DNA of 64,000 nt, taken from contig NZ_JFYL01000003.1 of assembly GCF_000632455.1 (NCBI RefSeq), forward strand, positions 40,827-104,826, written 5' to 3'. The DNA comes from Acinetobacter sp. Ver3 (GTDB lineage Bacteria; Pseudomonadota; Gammaproteobacteria; Pseudomonadales; Moraxellaceae). Both the position numbers and the translations under genes were made by a program. The notes under the pieces were generated by a model. That model ran no database searches. It saw only the letters and a program-made list of their open reading frames with translations, and was not told the DNA's origin. The stretch's first letter is position 1; each line of letters starts with the position of its first letter. Shown piece after piece: positions 1 to 8,588 of this stretch.

Positions 1-76
1 TCGCCCTCGTGGTCGCCCACCAAAAAAAGCAACCCCATCAGCTGAGTAATTTGCTTAAACTACATTAGCTTTTGAC

Positions 77-108
77 AAACCTAGTCATTACGGTGGCTAG
101 GTTTTTTT
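77..108 (+). terminator. Rho-independent terminator of a gene left of the window
   Basis: A stem formed by 78-84 and 97-103 (AACCTAG / CTAGGTT) closes a 12-nt loop and is followed by a run of seven T. It would end a transcript entering from the left edge. The first ~75 bases hold no recognisable gene. Confidence 0.6.
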
Positions 109-150
109 GTTATGGTCTTTAAAGTTTTGACTGAAAAATCCTGTTCAGAA

Positions 151-178
151 TTGATCAATTTTTCAAAATGGATAAGAT
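151..178 (+). promoter_or_regulatory. possible promoter of the acyl-CoA synthetase gene
   Basis: TTGATC (151-156) and TAAGAT (173-178) are separated by 16 nt and lie about 75 nt before the start codon. This is a sigma70-like match by eye only. Nothing else is seen in 109-254. Confidence 0.3.
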
Positions 179-254
179 ATTCAGTGACAAAACCAAGTAA
201 AAAACTTGCGAAAAATTAAAGACTAAACGGAATATCACAAAAAATAGGACCAGT

Positions 255-2096
255 ATGAGCCAGACTTATCAAAACGATCTCATTGGAATCAAAGACGTAG
301 CAGCACGACTCCCACATTTGGTCACGAAGTTGCCAAATATTCTTGTCGGGCTCAAACAGGCTTATTTACGTACTCCTAAAACGCCAGCAGGTCTTGCCCT
401 CGCTTTTGAGCGTGCAGCGCAAAAAAATCCTCAAGGTATTGCGCTGTTATGTGAAGATCAGAAATATACCTACCAACAACTAAATGATTGGGCAAACCAA
501 ATTGCACACTACTACATCACTCAGGGTGCAAAAAAAGGTGATGTGATTGCGGTTATTGTTGAAAACCGTAGTGAACTTATTGCCACCGTCATTGGTCTTG
601 CAAAAATTGGGGTTGTTTCAGCGCTCGTCAATACGTCTCAAACAGGTAAGGTACTTACCCATAGTATTAATTTGGTTAAACCAATCGGCGTAATTGTCGG
701 TGAAGAATGCCGTGAAGCTGTCGATGAAGTACGCGAACAACTGACTGTCGCAAAAGATAAGCTCTATTGGTTTGCTGATCAAAATACACGCCAAAATGCT
801 GGTCAAGCACCTGAAGGCTATCATAATCTTGCACAAGAAATTTTATCTGAATCTAAAGATAATCTAGCTGAAACACATAAGGTGACTGGTGCTGACGGCT
901 TATTCTACATCTATACGTCTGGCACAACAGGTTTACCAAAAGCCGTAGTCTTTACCAATAGTCGTTGGATGTTAGCGTATGGCACATATGGTCATGTCCT
1001 CAATCTAAATAAAGATGACGTTATGTATGTCACTTTACCGCTTTATCATGCTACAGGCATGGTAGTGTGCTGGTGTGGTGTAATTGCTGGTAGTTCGACA
1101 CTAGCGATTCGTCGTAAGTTCTCAACCTCTTCTTTTTGGAAAGATGTTCAAAAATTTAATGCATCAGCAATTGGTTATGTTGGTGAGCTATGTCGCTATC
1201 TTCTAGATGCACCTGAATCACACCAAGATCGCAATCATCGCGTCACCAAGATGATTGGTAACGGCATGCGTCCAAATATTTGGGATAAATTTAAAAATCG
1301 CTTTGGCATTGAAGAAGTACTCGAACTTTATGCTTCAAGTGAAGGCAATGTCGGCTTTTCCAATATTTTAAACTTCGACAATACCGTAGGTTTCTCTCCT
1401 ATTCCTTATGCCATTATCCAATATGACAAGGAAAAAGAAGCTCCTATTCGTGATGCAAAAGGTCATTGTATTAAAGTCAAAAAAGGTGAAACAGGCTTAT
1501 TGATTGGTAAAATTACCAATCGCTCGCCCTTTGATGGTTATACCGATCCAGAAAAGAATAAATCCTCGATCATGCATGATGTTTTTACCAAAGGAGATTC
1601 TTATTTCATCACAGGTGACCTCGTGCGAGATATCGGGTGCCGCCATGCTCAATTTGTTGACCGTCTCGGTGATACCTTCCGCTGGAAAGGTGAGAATGTC
1701 TCTACAACTGAGGTTGAAAATATTTGTAGTGATTATGAAAAGATCACAGAAGCAGTGGTATACGGCGTTGAGATTCCAAATACTAACGGTCGTGCAGGTA
1801 TGGCAGCCATCACTTTAGCAGAAGGTGCTGAACTAAATGAGCAAGATTTATCCGATATGGCTCAGTTCTTTAAGAAGTCTTTGCCTAGCTATGCAGTTCC
1901 AGTGTTCTTACGTGTACAGAAAACACTCGAAACTACAGGAACATTTAAATATCAAAAGAGTAAGTTAAAGGAAGAAGCTTATTTTCCAGACAAAACTTCA
2001 GATCGTATTTTGGTTTTATTACCAAATGAAGATGCATATTGCGATTTAAATGAAGAGATTCTGAAAAATATTGAACAGTATAAATATCGTTTTTAA
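255..2096 (+). CDS. long/very-long-chain acyl-CoA synthetase (FATP/ACSVL type)
   Basis: This is an AMP-forming enzyme that activates fatty acids to acyl-CoA. The adenylate-forming P-loop motif YTSGTTGLPK is at residues 220-229. The C-terminal half has the GDL...DRLGDTFRWKGENVSTTEVE block that in the FATP/very-long-chain branch carries the ATP/acyl-binding aspartate and the hinge. The length of 613 aa fits that branch. The first 40 residues are moderately hydrophobic and may bind membrane. The start ATG follows a weak AGGACC. The gene stands alone, between a terminator on the left and a hairpin plus tRNA genes on the right. Chain-length specificity cannot be read from sequence; a fadD6-like role is inferred. 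Confidence 0.88.
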   Translation: MSQTYQNDLIGIKDVAARLPHLVTKLPNILVGLKQAYLRTPKTPAGLALAFERAAQKNPQGIALLCEDQKYTYQQLNDWANQIAHYYITQGAKKGDVIAVIVENRSELIATVIGLAKIGVVSALVNTSQTGKVLTHSINLVKPIGVIVGEECREAVDEVREQLTVAKDKLYWFADQNTRQNAGQAPEGYHNLAQEILSESKDNLAETHKVTGADGLFYIYTSGTTGLPKAVVFTNSRWMLAYGTYGHVLNLNKDDVMYVTLPLYHATGMVVCWCGVIAGSSTLAIRRKFSTSSFWKDVQKFNASAIGYVGELCRYLLDAPESHQDRNHRVTKMIGNGMRPNIWDKFKNRFGIEEVLELYASSEGNVGFSNILNFDNTVGFSPIPYAIIQYDKEKEAPIRDAKGHCIKVKKGETGLLIGKITNRSPFDGYTDPEKNKSSIMHDVFTKGDSYFITGDLVRDIGCRHAQFVDRLGDTFRWKGENVSTTEVENICSDYEKITEAVVYGVEIPNTNGRAGMAAITLAEGAELNEQDLSDMAQFFKKSLPSYAVPVFLRVQKTLETTGTFKYQKSKLKEEAYFPDKTSDRILVLLPNEDAYCDLNEEILKNIEQYKYRF

Positions 2097-2113
2097 GCTA
2101 AAATCGATTGTTT

Positions 2114-2153
2114 TTTGGCTAGAAAACACGAAATTGTGTCATTTCTAGCCAAA
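2114..2153 (+). terminator. large hairpin after the acyl-CoA synthetase gene
   Basis: A perfect 12-bp inverted repeat (2114-2125 / 2142-2153) contains a smaller inner stem (ACAC/GTGT). No T-run follows, so it is a hairpin of uncertain class. Its position 18 nt after the stop codon suggests transcript end or 3' protection. Confidence 0.4.
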
Positions 2154-2178
2154 CGTAACAAAGTTTTATATTTTTTAC

Positions 2179-2206
2179 TTGCGCTACTCAAATAACTTGC
2201 TAAAAT
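2179..2206 (+). promoter_or_regulatory. putative promoter of the tRNA-Lys pair
   Basis: TTGCGC (2179-2184) and TAAAAT (2201-2206) have a 16-nt spacer. A G+C-containing stretch (ACGC) follows, and the first tRNA begins 20 nt downstream. This spacing suits a stable-RNA promoter. Confidence 0.5.
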
Positions 2207-2226
2207 ACGCAACATCAAAACGAGAT

Positions 2227-2302
2227 GGGTCGTTAGCTCAGTTGGTAGAGCAGCGGACTTTTAATCCGTTGGTCCCGCGTTCGAGTCGCGGACGACCCAC
2301 CA
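2227..2302 (+). tRNA. tRNA-Lys(UUU), copy 1
   Basis: A 76-nt cloverleaf with encoded CCA. The acceptor stem is GGGTCGT/ACGACCC, the D-arm has AGCTCAGTTGGTAGAGC, the anticodon loop CTTTTAA gives UUU, and the T-loop is TTCGAGT. It decodes AAA/AAG lysine codons. Confidence 0.97.
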
Positions 2303-2320
2303 CTTATTTTGAAACCCTAT

Positions 2321-2396
2321 GGGTCGTTAGCTCAGTTGGTAGAGCAGCGGACTTTTAATCCGTTGGTCCCGCGTTCGAGTCGCGGACGACCCACCA
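2321..2396 (+). tRNA. tRNA-Lys(UUU), copy 2
   Basis: Identical to copy 1 over all 76 nt and 18 nt downstream of it, with encoded CCA. The two copies are almost certainly cut from one precursor that ends at the terminator just after. Confidence 0.97.
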
Positions 2397-2403
2397 GATT
2401 CTT

Positions 2404-2436
2404 AAAAAAGCCTTTCATCTTGAAAGGCTTTTTTAT
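2404..2436 (+). terminator. Rho-independent terminator of the tRNA-Lys operon
   Basis: An AAGCCTTTCA / TGAAAGGCTT stem with a short loop, followed by a T-run. Confidence 0.85.
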
Positions 2437-2487
2437 TGCCTGAAATATAATACAAGCAACCCTCATAGAGTATCAATTCTTATATCT

Positions 2488-3099
2488 TCAAAGCTTTTGA
2501 CGTTGCAAAGTATATGCACGTGACGGAAGCGGATTGTCTTTAAAAAAAGTTTGGTTCACTTGCGTTGCATTGGCAATTTTATCAAGATCCATGACCATAT
2601 TACCCTGCTCATCCAAATCGTAAAAAAATTGAACCCCACTCTCTCTCAAAATAATGATTTGATGGTGATGCGGATCGTACAACCAACGGTCTTGGCGATA
2701 TTGACGTTGCGTTGTAAATTCAACCTTACCACGATGCATAAAAATACGATGAGCTGTGCCATCAGCCAATAAATTGATAATAAACTCAGCTTCACCCTTA
2801 TCACAACGAGCAAAGCCATCATCACATTGCATCGTGGTTTGGTAACGACCTACAAATTTTTGCCATTCTTTAGCAACAGACTGCGGTGTTGTATCCGCTT
2901 TCTCTTGAACTGGAGGCCGTGCCTTACCAGCAACATTCGTTAATGAGTTAGAAGACTCAGGCGTATGCGACTCCTGAATTTGGTTGATGTGTTCAATGTG
3001 TGGCGATTCATTCTGGCTACATGCTGCAAGTGCAATATTCATGATGGCGATAATGCTGAACATTGAGATTGAATGAACTTTAAAATTTAAATTCATCAT
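2488..3099 (-). CDS. hypothetical lipoprotein
   Basis: A 203-aa protein with a hydrophobic N-terminus ending in the lipobox LAAC (Cys27), so it should be lipidated and anchored in the envelope. After a polar Ser/Glu-rich linker (about residues 28-75) comes a compact domain with two cysteines (near CDDGFARCD). This part looks like a small beta-rich domain, but I do not recognise the family. The tandem ATG codons at 3097-3099 and 3094-3096 are both plausible starts. The gene runs convergently toward the tRNA-Lys genes. Function unknown. Confidence 0.75.
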   Translation of the reverse strand: MMNLNFKVHSISMFSIIAIMNIALAACSQNESPHIEHINQIQESHTPESSNSLTNVAGKARPPVQEKADTTPQSVAKEWQKFVGRYQTTMQCDDGFARCDKGEAEFIINLLADGTAHRIFMHRGKVEFTTQRQYRQDRWLYDPHHHQIIILRESGVQFFYDLDEQGNMVMDLDKIANATQVNQTFFKDNPLPSRAYTLQRQKL

Positions 3100-3369
3100 T
3101 TTATATCTTGAGCCATTTCATAAATTGCGATGTATAAAAATATTATCCTTATAAAATAGGGATATACAAGTATTAGCATGTTCTGTCTAATTATCCAGAA
3201 CCTATACCACATCAAGGTTTTATCTTTTTCATTACATAAAATTACGATATTTTGTGAATAATCTCCTTTAAAACTAAAAATTATTCTCCATATAAAATGT
3301 ATAGACAAACGTTAAAGAGAAATTGCGAAGTCTATTTCATGACTATTTTAGGTTCTAAAGGAGAACTCA

Positions 3370-3633
3370 ATGGCCAATGTTGGTTTATATCGCTCAAACC
3401 GCTCTAACATGATTGCTGGTGTGATGGGCGGTATTGCTGAACGTTTTGGTTGGAATGCGAATTTATTACGAATTATTTTTGTTCTAGTGTCAGTGATGAG
3501 CGCTGCATTTCCAGGAATTTTAGTGTACTTAGTGCTTTGGTTAGTGATGCCAAAAAATAAAGTTCAGCACGAACATTCAGATACTTATGATCGTCCAATG
3601 CGCACTGTACATCAGGACAGATCACCGCTTTAA
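3370..3633 (+). CDS. PspC-domain membrane protein
   Basis: A small 87-aa protein with the PspC pattern: an N-terminal basic/polar part (LYRSNRSNMIAGVMGGIAE), a conserved FGWNANLLRI segment, then one long hydrophobic helix (about residues 33-58) and a charged tail. PspC-domain proteins are inner-membrane stress sensors or partners of PspB/PspA. No pspA or pspB lies nearby, so this is a stand-alone member. It has a strong ribosome site (AAAGGAG) 7 nt before the ATG and a strong terminator after. Confidence 0.85.
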   Translation: MANVGLYRSNRSNMIAGVMGGIAERFGWNANLLRIIFVLVSVMSAAFPGILVYLVLWLVMPKNKVQHEHSDTYDRPMRTVHQDRSPL

Positions 3634-3679
3634 CTTGAGTTTACCCTCAATCACCCACACAACCTCGGGTGAGTTTTTC

Positions 3680-3716
3680 AACACGATAATTTCCCCCAAT
3701 TATCGTGTTTTTTTTA
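3680..3716 (+). terminator. terminator after the PspC gene
   Basis: A 12-bp stem (3680-3691 / 3698-3709, AACACGATAATT and its complement) with a C-rich loop, then eight T. Confidence 0.88.
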
Positions 3717-3780
3717 TTCTCATTTTGCATCTTTCTCAAAATAGCGCTAACTTGAACAAAACAACAAATATGGACAATCA

Positions 3781-4563
3781 ATGGCACAGTCGGAATGGAT
3801 GGTATTGTGGCTATGCGCACTGGCCGCATTATTACATGGCCTGAGCGGTTTCGGCTTTCCCATGATGAGTACCGCCGTACTCTCTACTCAACTCCCGCTC
3901 AGCCTCGCTGTCACTTTGGTCATTCTTCCCTGCCTCATTTTAAATTTAATTCTGCTAACTGCTCACCCTCAGTATTCAATATGGCAGAGCATTCAACACT
4001 ACAGCATAAGATTTTTCCCCCTTATTCTAAGTAGCTTAGTTGGCAGTCTGCTTGGGGTAAAACTTTTATTGTGGCTCAATGAAGGTTATTTAAAGCTTTT
4101 ACTTGGCATGGTGATGGTGCTGTATGTGATTGATCAATTACGACAACATTCATTCACCGTCAGCCCGTCAGTGCTCAATATGCTGATATTCGGTCTGTTA
4201 GCAGGCATTATCGGTGGTGCTACCAATGCAATGGCACCATTTCTAATGATGTATTTACTCAGCTGTCAGCTGAGTAAAACCGATATTGTGATCGTGAGTA
4301 ATTTAAGCTTTATCGCCAGCAAATTGATACAACTCCTTCTACTTTACCCAATTTTGGTCAATATTGATGAGCATCAACAACTTTTAGTCATGTTGATCTG
4401 TGTTTTTGCAATATTTGGGGTATGGATCGGCGGACTGATCAGGCAACACATCTCTCAACAGTTTTTTAAAAATACAGTATTGATCCTATTACTTTTGCTC
4501 GGTATTCAAGCCCTGTGGCAAAGCTATAATTTATTAGAACAATCGATTTCATTGTTTAAATAG
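3781..4563 (+). CDS. TSUP (TauE/SafE) family permease
   Basis: A 260-aa polytopic membrane protein with about eight hydrophobic helices. The N-terminal LSGFGFPMMST and mid-protein GIIGGATNAMAPFLMMY segments match the two repeated halves typical of TauE/SafE permeases. Family members export or import sulfite, sulfoacetate or other small organosulfur or organic anions, but the substrate cannot be inferred here. The ATG start has only a weak ribosome site (GGAC). It lies 97 nt before a DASS transporter on the same strand; joint transcription is possible but not shown. Confidence 0.82.
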   Translation: MAQSEWMVLWLCALAALLHGLSGFGFPMMSTAVLSTQLPLSLAVTLVILPCLILNLILLTAHPQYSIWQSIQHYSIRFFPLILSSLVGSLLGVKLLLWLNEGYLKLLLGMVMVLYVIDQLRQHSFTVSPSVLNMLIFGLLAGIIGGATNAMAPFLMMYLLSCQLSKTDIVIVSNLSFIASKLIQLLLLYPILVNIDEHQQLLVMLICVFAIFGVWIGGLIRQHISQQFFKNTVLILLLLLGIQALWQSYNLLEQSISLFK

Positions 4564-4660
4564 TATATTTTGAAAAGTGATAAGGATATTCATTCTTCAG
4601 AATTAAGAAGTTTAATAGATGCAACTATAAAACCTATAGCGACATTCAAAAGGAGCGAAT

Positions 4661-6070
4661 ATGACGGAACAACTCGCGACCCCAACCAACATGATGCCTA
4701 AAGGGCTCATCAAAGGTTGGGTGTTGATATTGATCGCCGCTTTTATTTCTTATGGACTCTATCAAGTCTTACCCTATGATGAAAATGCCAATAAAGGTTT
4801 GGCATTACTCTGCTTTATCGGCATTTTATGGCTGACTGAGGCCATCCACATCACGATTACCGCCCTATTGGTACCCGTACTCGCAGTTCTTCTCGCGATG
4901 CCTATGGCTAAAGGCGATGAGCTTATACCAATCACAACACAAGCGGCATTAGCTACATTTGCAGATCCTGTGATTTTTTTATTTTTTGGTGGCTTCGCAT
5001 TAGCGACCGCGCTGCATATTCAAAAGCTCGATAAAAAAATTGCGATGTGGATCATCTCTATGTCTGGTGGTCATCTCGGCATCTCTGTAATAGCGATTTT
5101 TGCTGTAACAGCACTTTTATCTATGTGGATTTCAAATACGGCGACTGCAGCAATGATGCTTCCACTTGCCCTTGGTTTACTTTCACATTTAGATGTCAGT
5201 CGAGATCGAAAAACATTTGTTTTTATCCTGTTAGGTATTGCCTATTCTGCAAGTATTGGTGGCTTAGGGACCATGGTTGGCTCTCCACCAAATGCAATTG
5301 CAGCAAAAGCTTTAGACTATGATTTTGCAGATTGGATGAAAATCGGTTTACCGATGATGCTTCTTATTTTACCTGCCATGCTCTTGAGTCTTTATCTGGT
5401 ACTTAGACCTAAGCTCAATCATAAAGTGCAATTTGTGACTGAGGATATCCCTTGGACAGGCACCCGAATTGCAACAATGATATTGTTTGTCTGCACAGCT
5501 ATCGCTTGGATCTTCAGTAAAAAGCTCACCGATACTTTTGGTATCACTCAACCTGATACCTGGATTGCTGTGTTAGCAGCATGCTTGGTCGTGATTATCG
5601 GTACTGCAACATGGAAACAAGTCGCTGAAAATACAGATTGGGGCGTCTTATTTCTATTTGGAGGTGGTTTAACCCTCAGTGCAATTTTAAAAGATTCAGG
5701 CAGTTCATTGGTGCTTGGTCAAACGCTTGCCAATGCCTTTGGTGATGCCTCCCCACTCCTCATTATTTTCGTCGTCGCTACGTTCATTATCTTCTTGACT
5801 GAATTCACCAGTAACACTGCATCAGCTGCACTGTTAGTACCAGTATTTGCAGCGATTGCAGATCAAATGGGCATGCCTAAGGAAATTTTAGTTATTGTGA
5901 TCGGCATTGGTGCTTCTTGTGCATTTATGCTTCCTGTTGCGACACCACCGAATGCGATTGTGTTTGGTACTGGCCATATTCAACAAAGTGAAATGATGAA
6001 AGTCGGCTTTGTCCTGAATATCATGTGTATTTTCTTGGTTTCCCTGTTTATTTACTGGTTCTTTATCTAA
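4661..6070 (+). CDS. DASS/SLC13 family anion:sodium symporter
   Basis: A 469-aa inner-membrane carrier with many hydrophobic helices. Both hallmark Ser-Asn-Thr motifs of the divalent anion:Na+ symporters are present: ISNTATAAMMLP (SNT at 158-160) and TSNTASAALLVP (about 384-386). Two re-entrant-like segments with GSPPNAIA and ATPPNAIVFG form the substrate and sodium sites in characterised members. Likely substrates are C4-dicarboxylates or other carboxylates; exact specificity is unknown. It has a strong ribosome site AAAGGAG and ends at a symmetrical terminator. Confidence 0.88.
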   Translation: MTEQLATPTNMMPKGLIKGWVLILIAAFISYGLYQVLPYDENANKGLALLCFIGILWLTEAIHITITALLVPVLAVLLAMPMAKGDELIPITTQAALATFADPVIFLFFGGFALATALHIQKLDKKIAMWIISMSGGHLGISVIAIFAVTALLSMWISNTATAAMMLPLALGLLSHLDVSRDRKTFVFILLGIAYSASIGGLGTMVGSPPNAIAAKALDYDFADWMKIGLPMMLLILPAMLLSLYLVLRPKLNHKVQFVTEDIPWTGTRIATMILFVCTAIAWIFSKKLTDTFGITQPDTWIAVLAACLVVIIGTATWKQVAENTDWGVLFLFGGGLTLSAILKDSGSSLVLGQTLANAFGDASPLLIIFVVATFIIFLTEFTSNTASAALLVPVFAAIADQMGMPKEILVIVIGIGASCAFMLPVATPPNAIVFGTGHIQQSEMMKVGFVLNIMCIFLVSLFIYWFFI

Positions 6071-6095
6071 GTTTAAATAAATCCAGATTCCAAAT

Positions 6096-6120
6096 AAAAA
6101 GCACCCTTGGGTGCTTTTTA
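6096..6120. terminator. bidirectional terminator between convergent genes
   Basis: AAAAAGCACCC/GGGTGCTTTTT, a nearly perfect palindrome with A- and T-runs on both sides, between the DASS gene (+) and the HPP-CBS gene (-). Confidence 0.85.
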
Positions 6121-6138
6121 GGACAATCTAAAACAGTT

Positions 6139-7248
6139 TTAAGCTCTCATTTTAAAATGGTTTAGTTCCTGATTCAGGGCAGCGATAATATCTGCACGGC
6201 TAATAATTCCGACCAGACGCTGCTCGCTCACTACCGGGATATAGTTAAAAGAACGTTCCACAAAATAGGGCACCAGATCCTGAATCGGCTGCAATGGCTG
6301 CACTGTGACTACCTTGCGGGTCATAATATGTTTGACCTGATGTTCCCAGCTGCTGCGCACATCTGCAGCACGTTTAAACCATTCTACCACCTGATACATG
6401 GCCAGCGTTCCCACCAGCTTGCCTTCCGCATTAACCACCGGCAGGCTCATCAGGTTCATCTGCTTAAACTTGTCCAGTGCATGCTGAATATCATCATTGG
6501 CATGCAAGGTCACCACGTCTTTGGTCATAATGTCCTGACAAGTAAACTGGTTGACCGCACGGGCATTGGCTCGGTCCTGCGCTTCCAGAATAATCTTTTG
6601 CAGGTCATATTCACTAATGTCCAGCAGCTCGGTTTGCTGATCTAGTACTTCCTGAATATCTTGCGGCTGAATAGTGACTTTCTGGGTCGGGGTCGGATCT
6701 TTGGAACGGGTATTCAATTGCGCCTGCTGCGGATAACGCTTGCCAATCATTCGATTAAAGACGATCGCAATTACCATCAATAAGATCGAATTCAGCAGCA
6801 CCGGATAGAAAACGAAAGCATAGCCGAGTTCATGGACCGCATTGCCGCCGAGTACCGCCGTAATGGCGACAGCACCACTGGGTGGATGTAGGGAATCTGT
6901 GGTCATCATCAGGATAATGGCCAAGGCCACCGCCAGACTAAAAGCTTCAGTCGGACTGGCAATAAACAAGGCACAGGTCACACCCACTACCGCAGCAATA
7001 GTATTACCTACCAGAATATTCCAGGGCTGTGCCAAGGGACTGGCCGGAACTGCAAACAGCAGCACAGATGAGGCCCCCATCGGCGCAATATACCAGGCTT
7101 CAAAATCACCCAGAATCCATAAACTCAGTAATGACGATACCGTGAGACCCAGTAGTGCCCCAATACCGCAGAGTAAACGGTCTTTGAGTGGAAGAACTTT
7201 AAAATTCGGTTTTAAGGTATTGAGCCAGTCAAGATTGGAATGGAACAC
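6139..7248 (-). CDS. HPP family membrane protein with two CBS domains
   Basis: A 369-aa protein. Residues ~20-170 are an HPP transmembrane domain with about four helices and the family signature motif SLHPPSGA. A linker follows, then two CBS motifs (about 237-290, starting CQDIMTKDVVTLHAND, and 305-365, starting VKHIMTRKVVTVQP). CBS pairs usually bind adenine nucleotides and gate the attached domain. Some HPP proteins transport nitrite, but the substrate here is unknown. Base composition is clearly G+C-richer (50-58% in lines counted) than neighbours, as is the next gene, which suggests a different origin. It is convergent with the DASS gene. Confidence 0.85.
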   Translation of the reverse strand: MFHSNLDWLNTLKPNFKVLPLKDRLLCGIGALLGLTVSSLLSLWILGDFEAWYIAPMGASSVLLFAVPASPLAQPWNILVGNTIAAVVGVTCALFIASPTEAFSLAVALAIILMMTTDSLHPPSGAVAITAVLGGNAVHELGYAFVFYPVLLNSILLMVIAIVFNRMIGKRYPQQAQLNTRSKDPTPTQKVTIQPQDIQEVLDQQTELLDISEYDLQKIILEAQDRANARAVNQFTCQDIMTKDVVTLHANDDIQHALDKFKQMNLMSLPVVNAEGKLVGTLAMYQVVEWFKRAADVRSSWEHQVKHIMTRKVVTVQPLQPIQDLVPYFVERSFNYIPVVSEQRLVGIISRADIIAALNQELNHFKMRA

Positions 7249-7446
7249 GGCGCGCCTGATTTTAATGTTTACAGATTTTGCTCATTATAAAACTAGTCGC
7301 TTTAAAGATGTATTCATTTTATATCTTTTAATTACACTTAAATGGATGCTGTTTAAAAAGCCAAGTCTCTCTCCAGGCAACAGTCATCCATCTAGTTCTC
7401 TTTTACGGTTCAACTCCTCATAGGATTTTCAATAAGATCATTCATG

Positions 7447-8274
7447 TCAGGTAATTTTAGCCTCAGCGCCGCTATCGCATTCAGGTTTAATCAGAGGCTC
7501 GATTTTAAGCAGCTCGACCTGACCATAATAGGTTGAGAATGCCACATCTCCGGCATCTACCCCGGTGCCAATGCGAATCAGCTCGTCGACTGGAGCTAAA
7601 CGGGTCGGATCAAACTGCACCCATCCTCCTTCCAGATAGGCTTCAAAAATGGCATGAAAATCAGGTAAAAACTTTTCAATTTCCACATAACCGACTACCA
7701 TGCGTGCCGGAATTCCTAAAGCACGGCACAGCGCAATGCCTAAATGGGCAAAGTCACGGCATACCCCCGCCCGGTGGATCAGTACATCCGTCGCAGTCGT
7801 AAACTGGTCAGAGCAGCCAGAGACATAAAAAATATTGTTATAAATCCACTGTTCGATGGCTTTTACACGCGTATAGCCGGGTGTCATCCAGCCAAATGAG
7901 CGTTTCGCCATTTCTAGTAATAAATCTGAATTGCAATAGCGGCTGGCCAGCAAATAAGGTAGTACTTCATCCGGCAGGTCTGGAATTTTGACTTCATTCA
8001 GGTTTTGTCTCAGATCAACAGGAATGCACGGCTGACGGGTAACTGTCGCGCTATAATTCAGTTCAAATGCCTCACAAGGCTCGAGTTGCAACCGGATATG
8101 ACGGTTTTGATGCTGAGCATCCCGAAATTCATGCCATTTGACCGGCATATTCATGGTGAGCTGTTCTTCGAGAATATTCTGATCGGGATGATGGGCGACC
8201 TGAACCATAAAAATAAATTCGGTAGGTTGCACAATCTTGTATTTCAAATGACACTGAATTTGGTAAGTGGTCAT
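7447..8274 (-). CDS. transglutaminase-like cysteine protease/amidase family protein
   Basis: A 275-aa protein with the bacterial transglutaminase-like core. The nucleophile is in RAGVCRDFAHLGIALCRALGIPAR, the histidine in LPDFHAIFEAYL, and the aspartate in WVQFDPTRLAP; this Cys-His-Asp order fits. An N-terminal beta-rich segment of about 80 residues precedes it, as in many such proteins. No signal peptide is seen, so it is probably cytoplasmic. Bacterial members are usually proteases or peptide-modifying enzymes rather than true transglutaminases. It shares high G+C with the HPP gene, which lies downstream on the same strand. Confidence 0.85.
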   Translation of the reverse strand: MTTYQIQCHLKYKIVQPTEFIFMVQVAHHPDQNILEEQLTMNMPVKWHEFRDAQHQNRHIRLQLEPCEAFELNYSATVTRQPCIPVDLRQNLNEVKIPDLPDEVLPYLLASRYCNSDLLLEMAKRSFGWMTPGYTRVKAIEQWIYNNIFYVSGCSDQFTTATDVLIHRAGVCRDFAHLGIALCRALGIPARMVVGYVEIEKFLPDFHAIFEAYLEGGWVQFDPTRLAPVDELIRIGTGVDAGDVAFSTYYGQVELLKIEPLIKPECDSGAEAKIT

Positions 8275-8523
8275 GAAGTTCCTTATTATTAGGCATTATT
8301 ATATTGTGTGAAGATTGAACTAATTCTAAGACCGCAATCGTATGAGATCAGTTTAACTTTATCGCGCTTCAGTGAACAGGATGTTATACATCTGATTTAT
8401 TCCTGATTTTTAGATCTCACCCCATTGCTGATCTAGCATAAAATTGCAGCAAAGCCGCGCAAAATCTGGCATGAATCAAGACCATTTTAATTTTTTCCAA
8501 AATATTTTCAGCGTATTAACCCT
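8275..8523. other. gene-free stretch before glyQ
   Basis: An A+T-rich intergenic segment between the divergent transglutaminase-like and glyQ genes. I see no conserved RNA structure, and in particular nothing like a T-box or glycine riboswitch. The only clear element is the glyQ promoter at its right end. Confidence 0.5.
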
Positions 8524-8552
8524 TTGCCACTCCCCTGTAAAATCCTTATAAT
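8524..8552 (+). promoter_or_regulatory. sigma70 promoter of glyQS
   Basis: TTGCCA (8524-8529), a 17-nt spacer and a perfect TATAAT (8547-8552), 36 nt before the glyQ start. It is one of the best promoter matches in the window. Confidence 0.7.
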
Positions 8553-8588
8553 CAAGCACAATTTTTCTCTAATTTTAAGTGGATGACC

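Noticed and set aside
1..22. A sequence ending in CCA at the left edge that could be the 3' end of a tRNA or tmRNA
   Set aside because: The T-arm positions do not fit: the base that should be the conserved C after the T-loop is T, and the loop has no TTCRA. Only 22 nt are in view.
3096..3308. A 70-codon minus-strand frame upstream of the lipoprotein gene
   Set aside because: No ribosome site, no family features, low-complexity A+T-rich composition, and it overlaps the lipoprotein start; probably chance.
8275..8582. A glycine riboswitch or T-box in front of glyQS
   Set aside because: I saw no conserved core motifs or paired aptamers; only a sigma70 promoter is evident.
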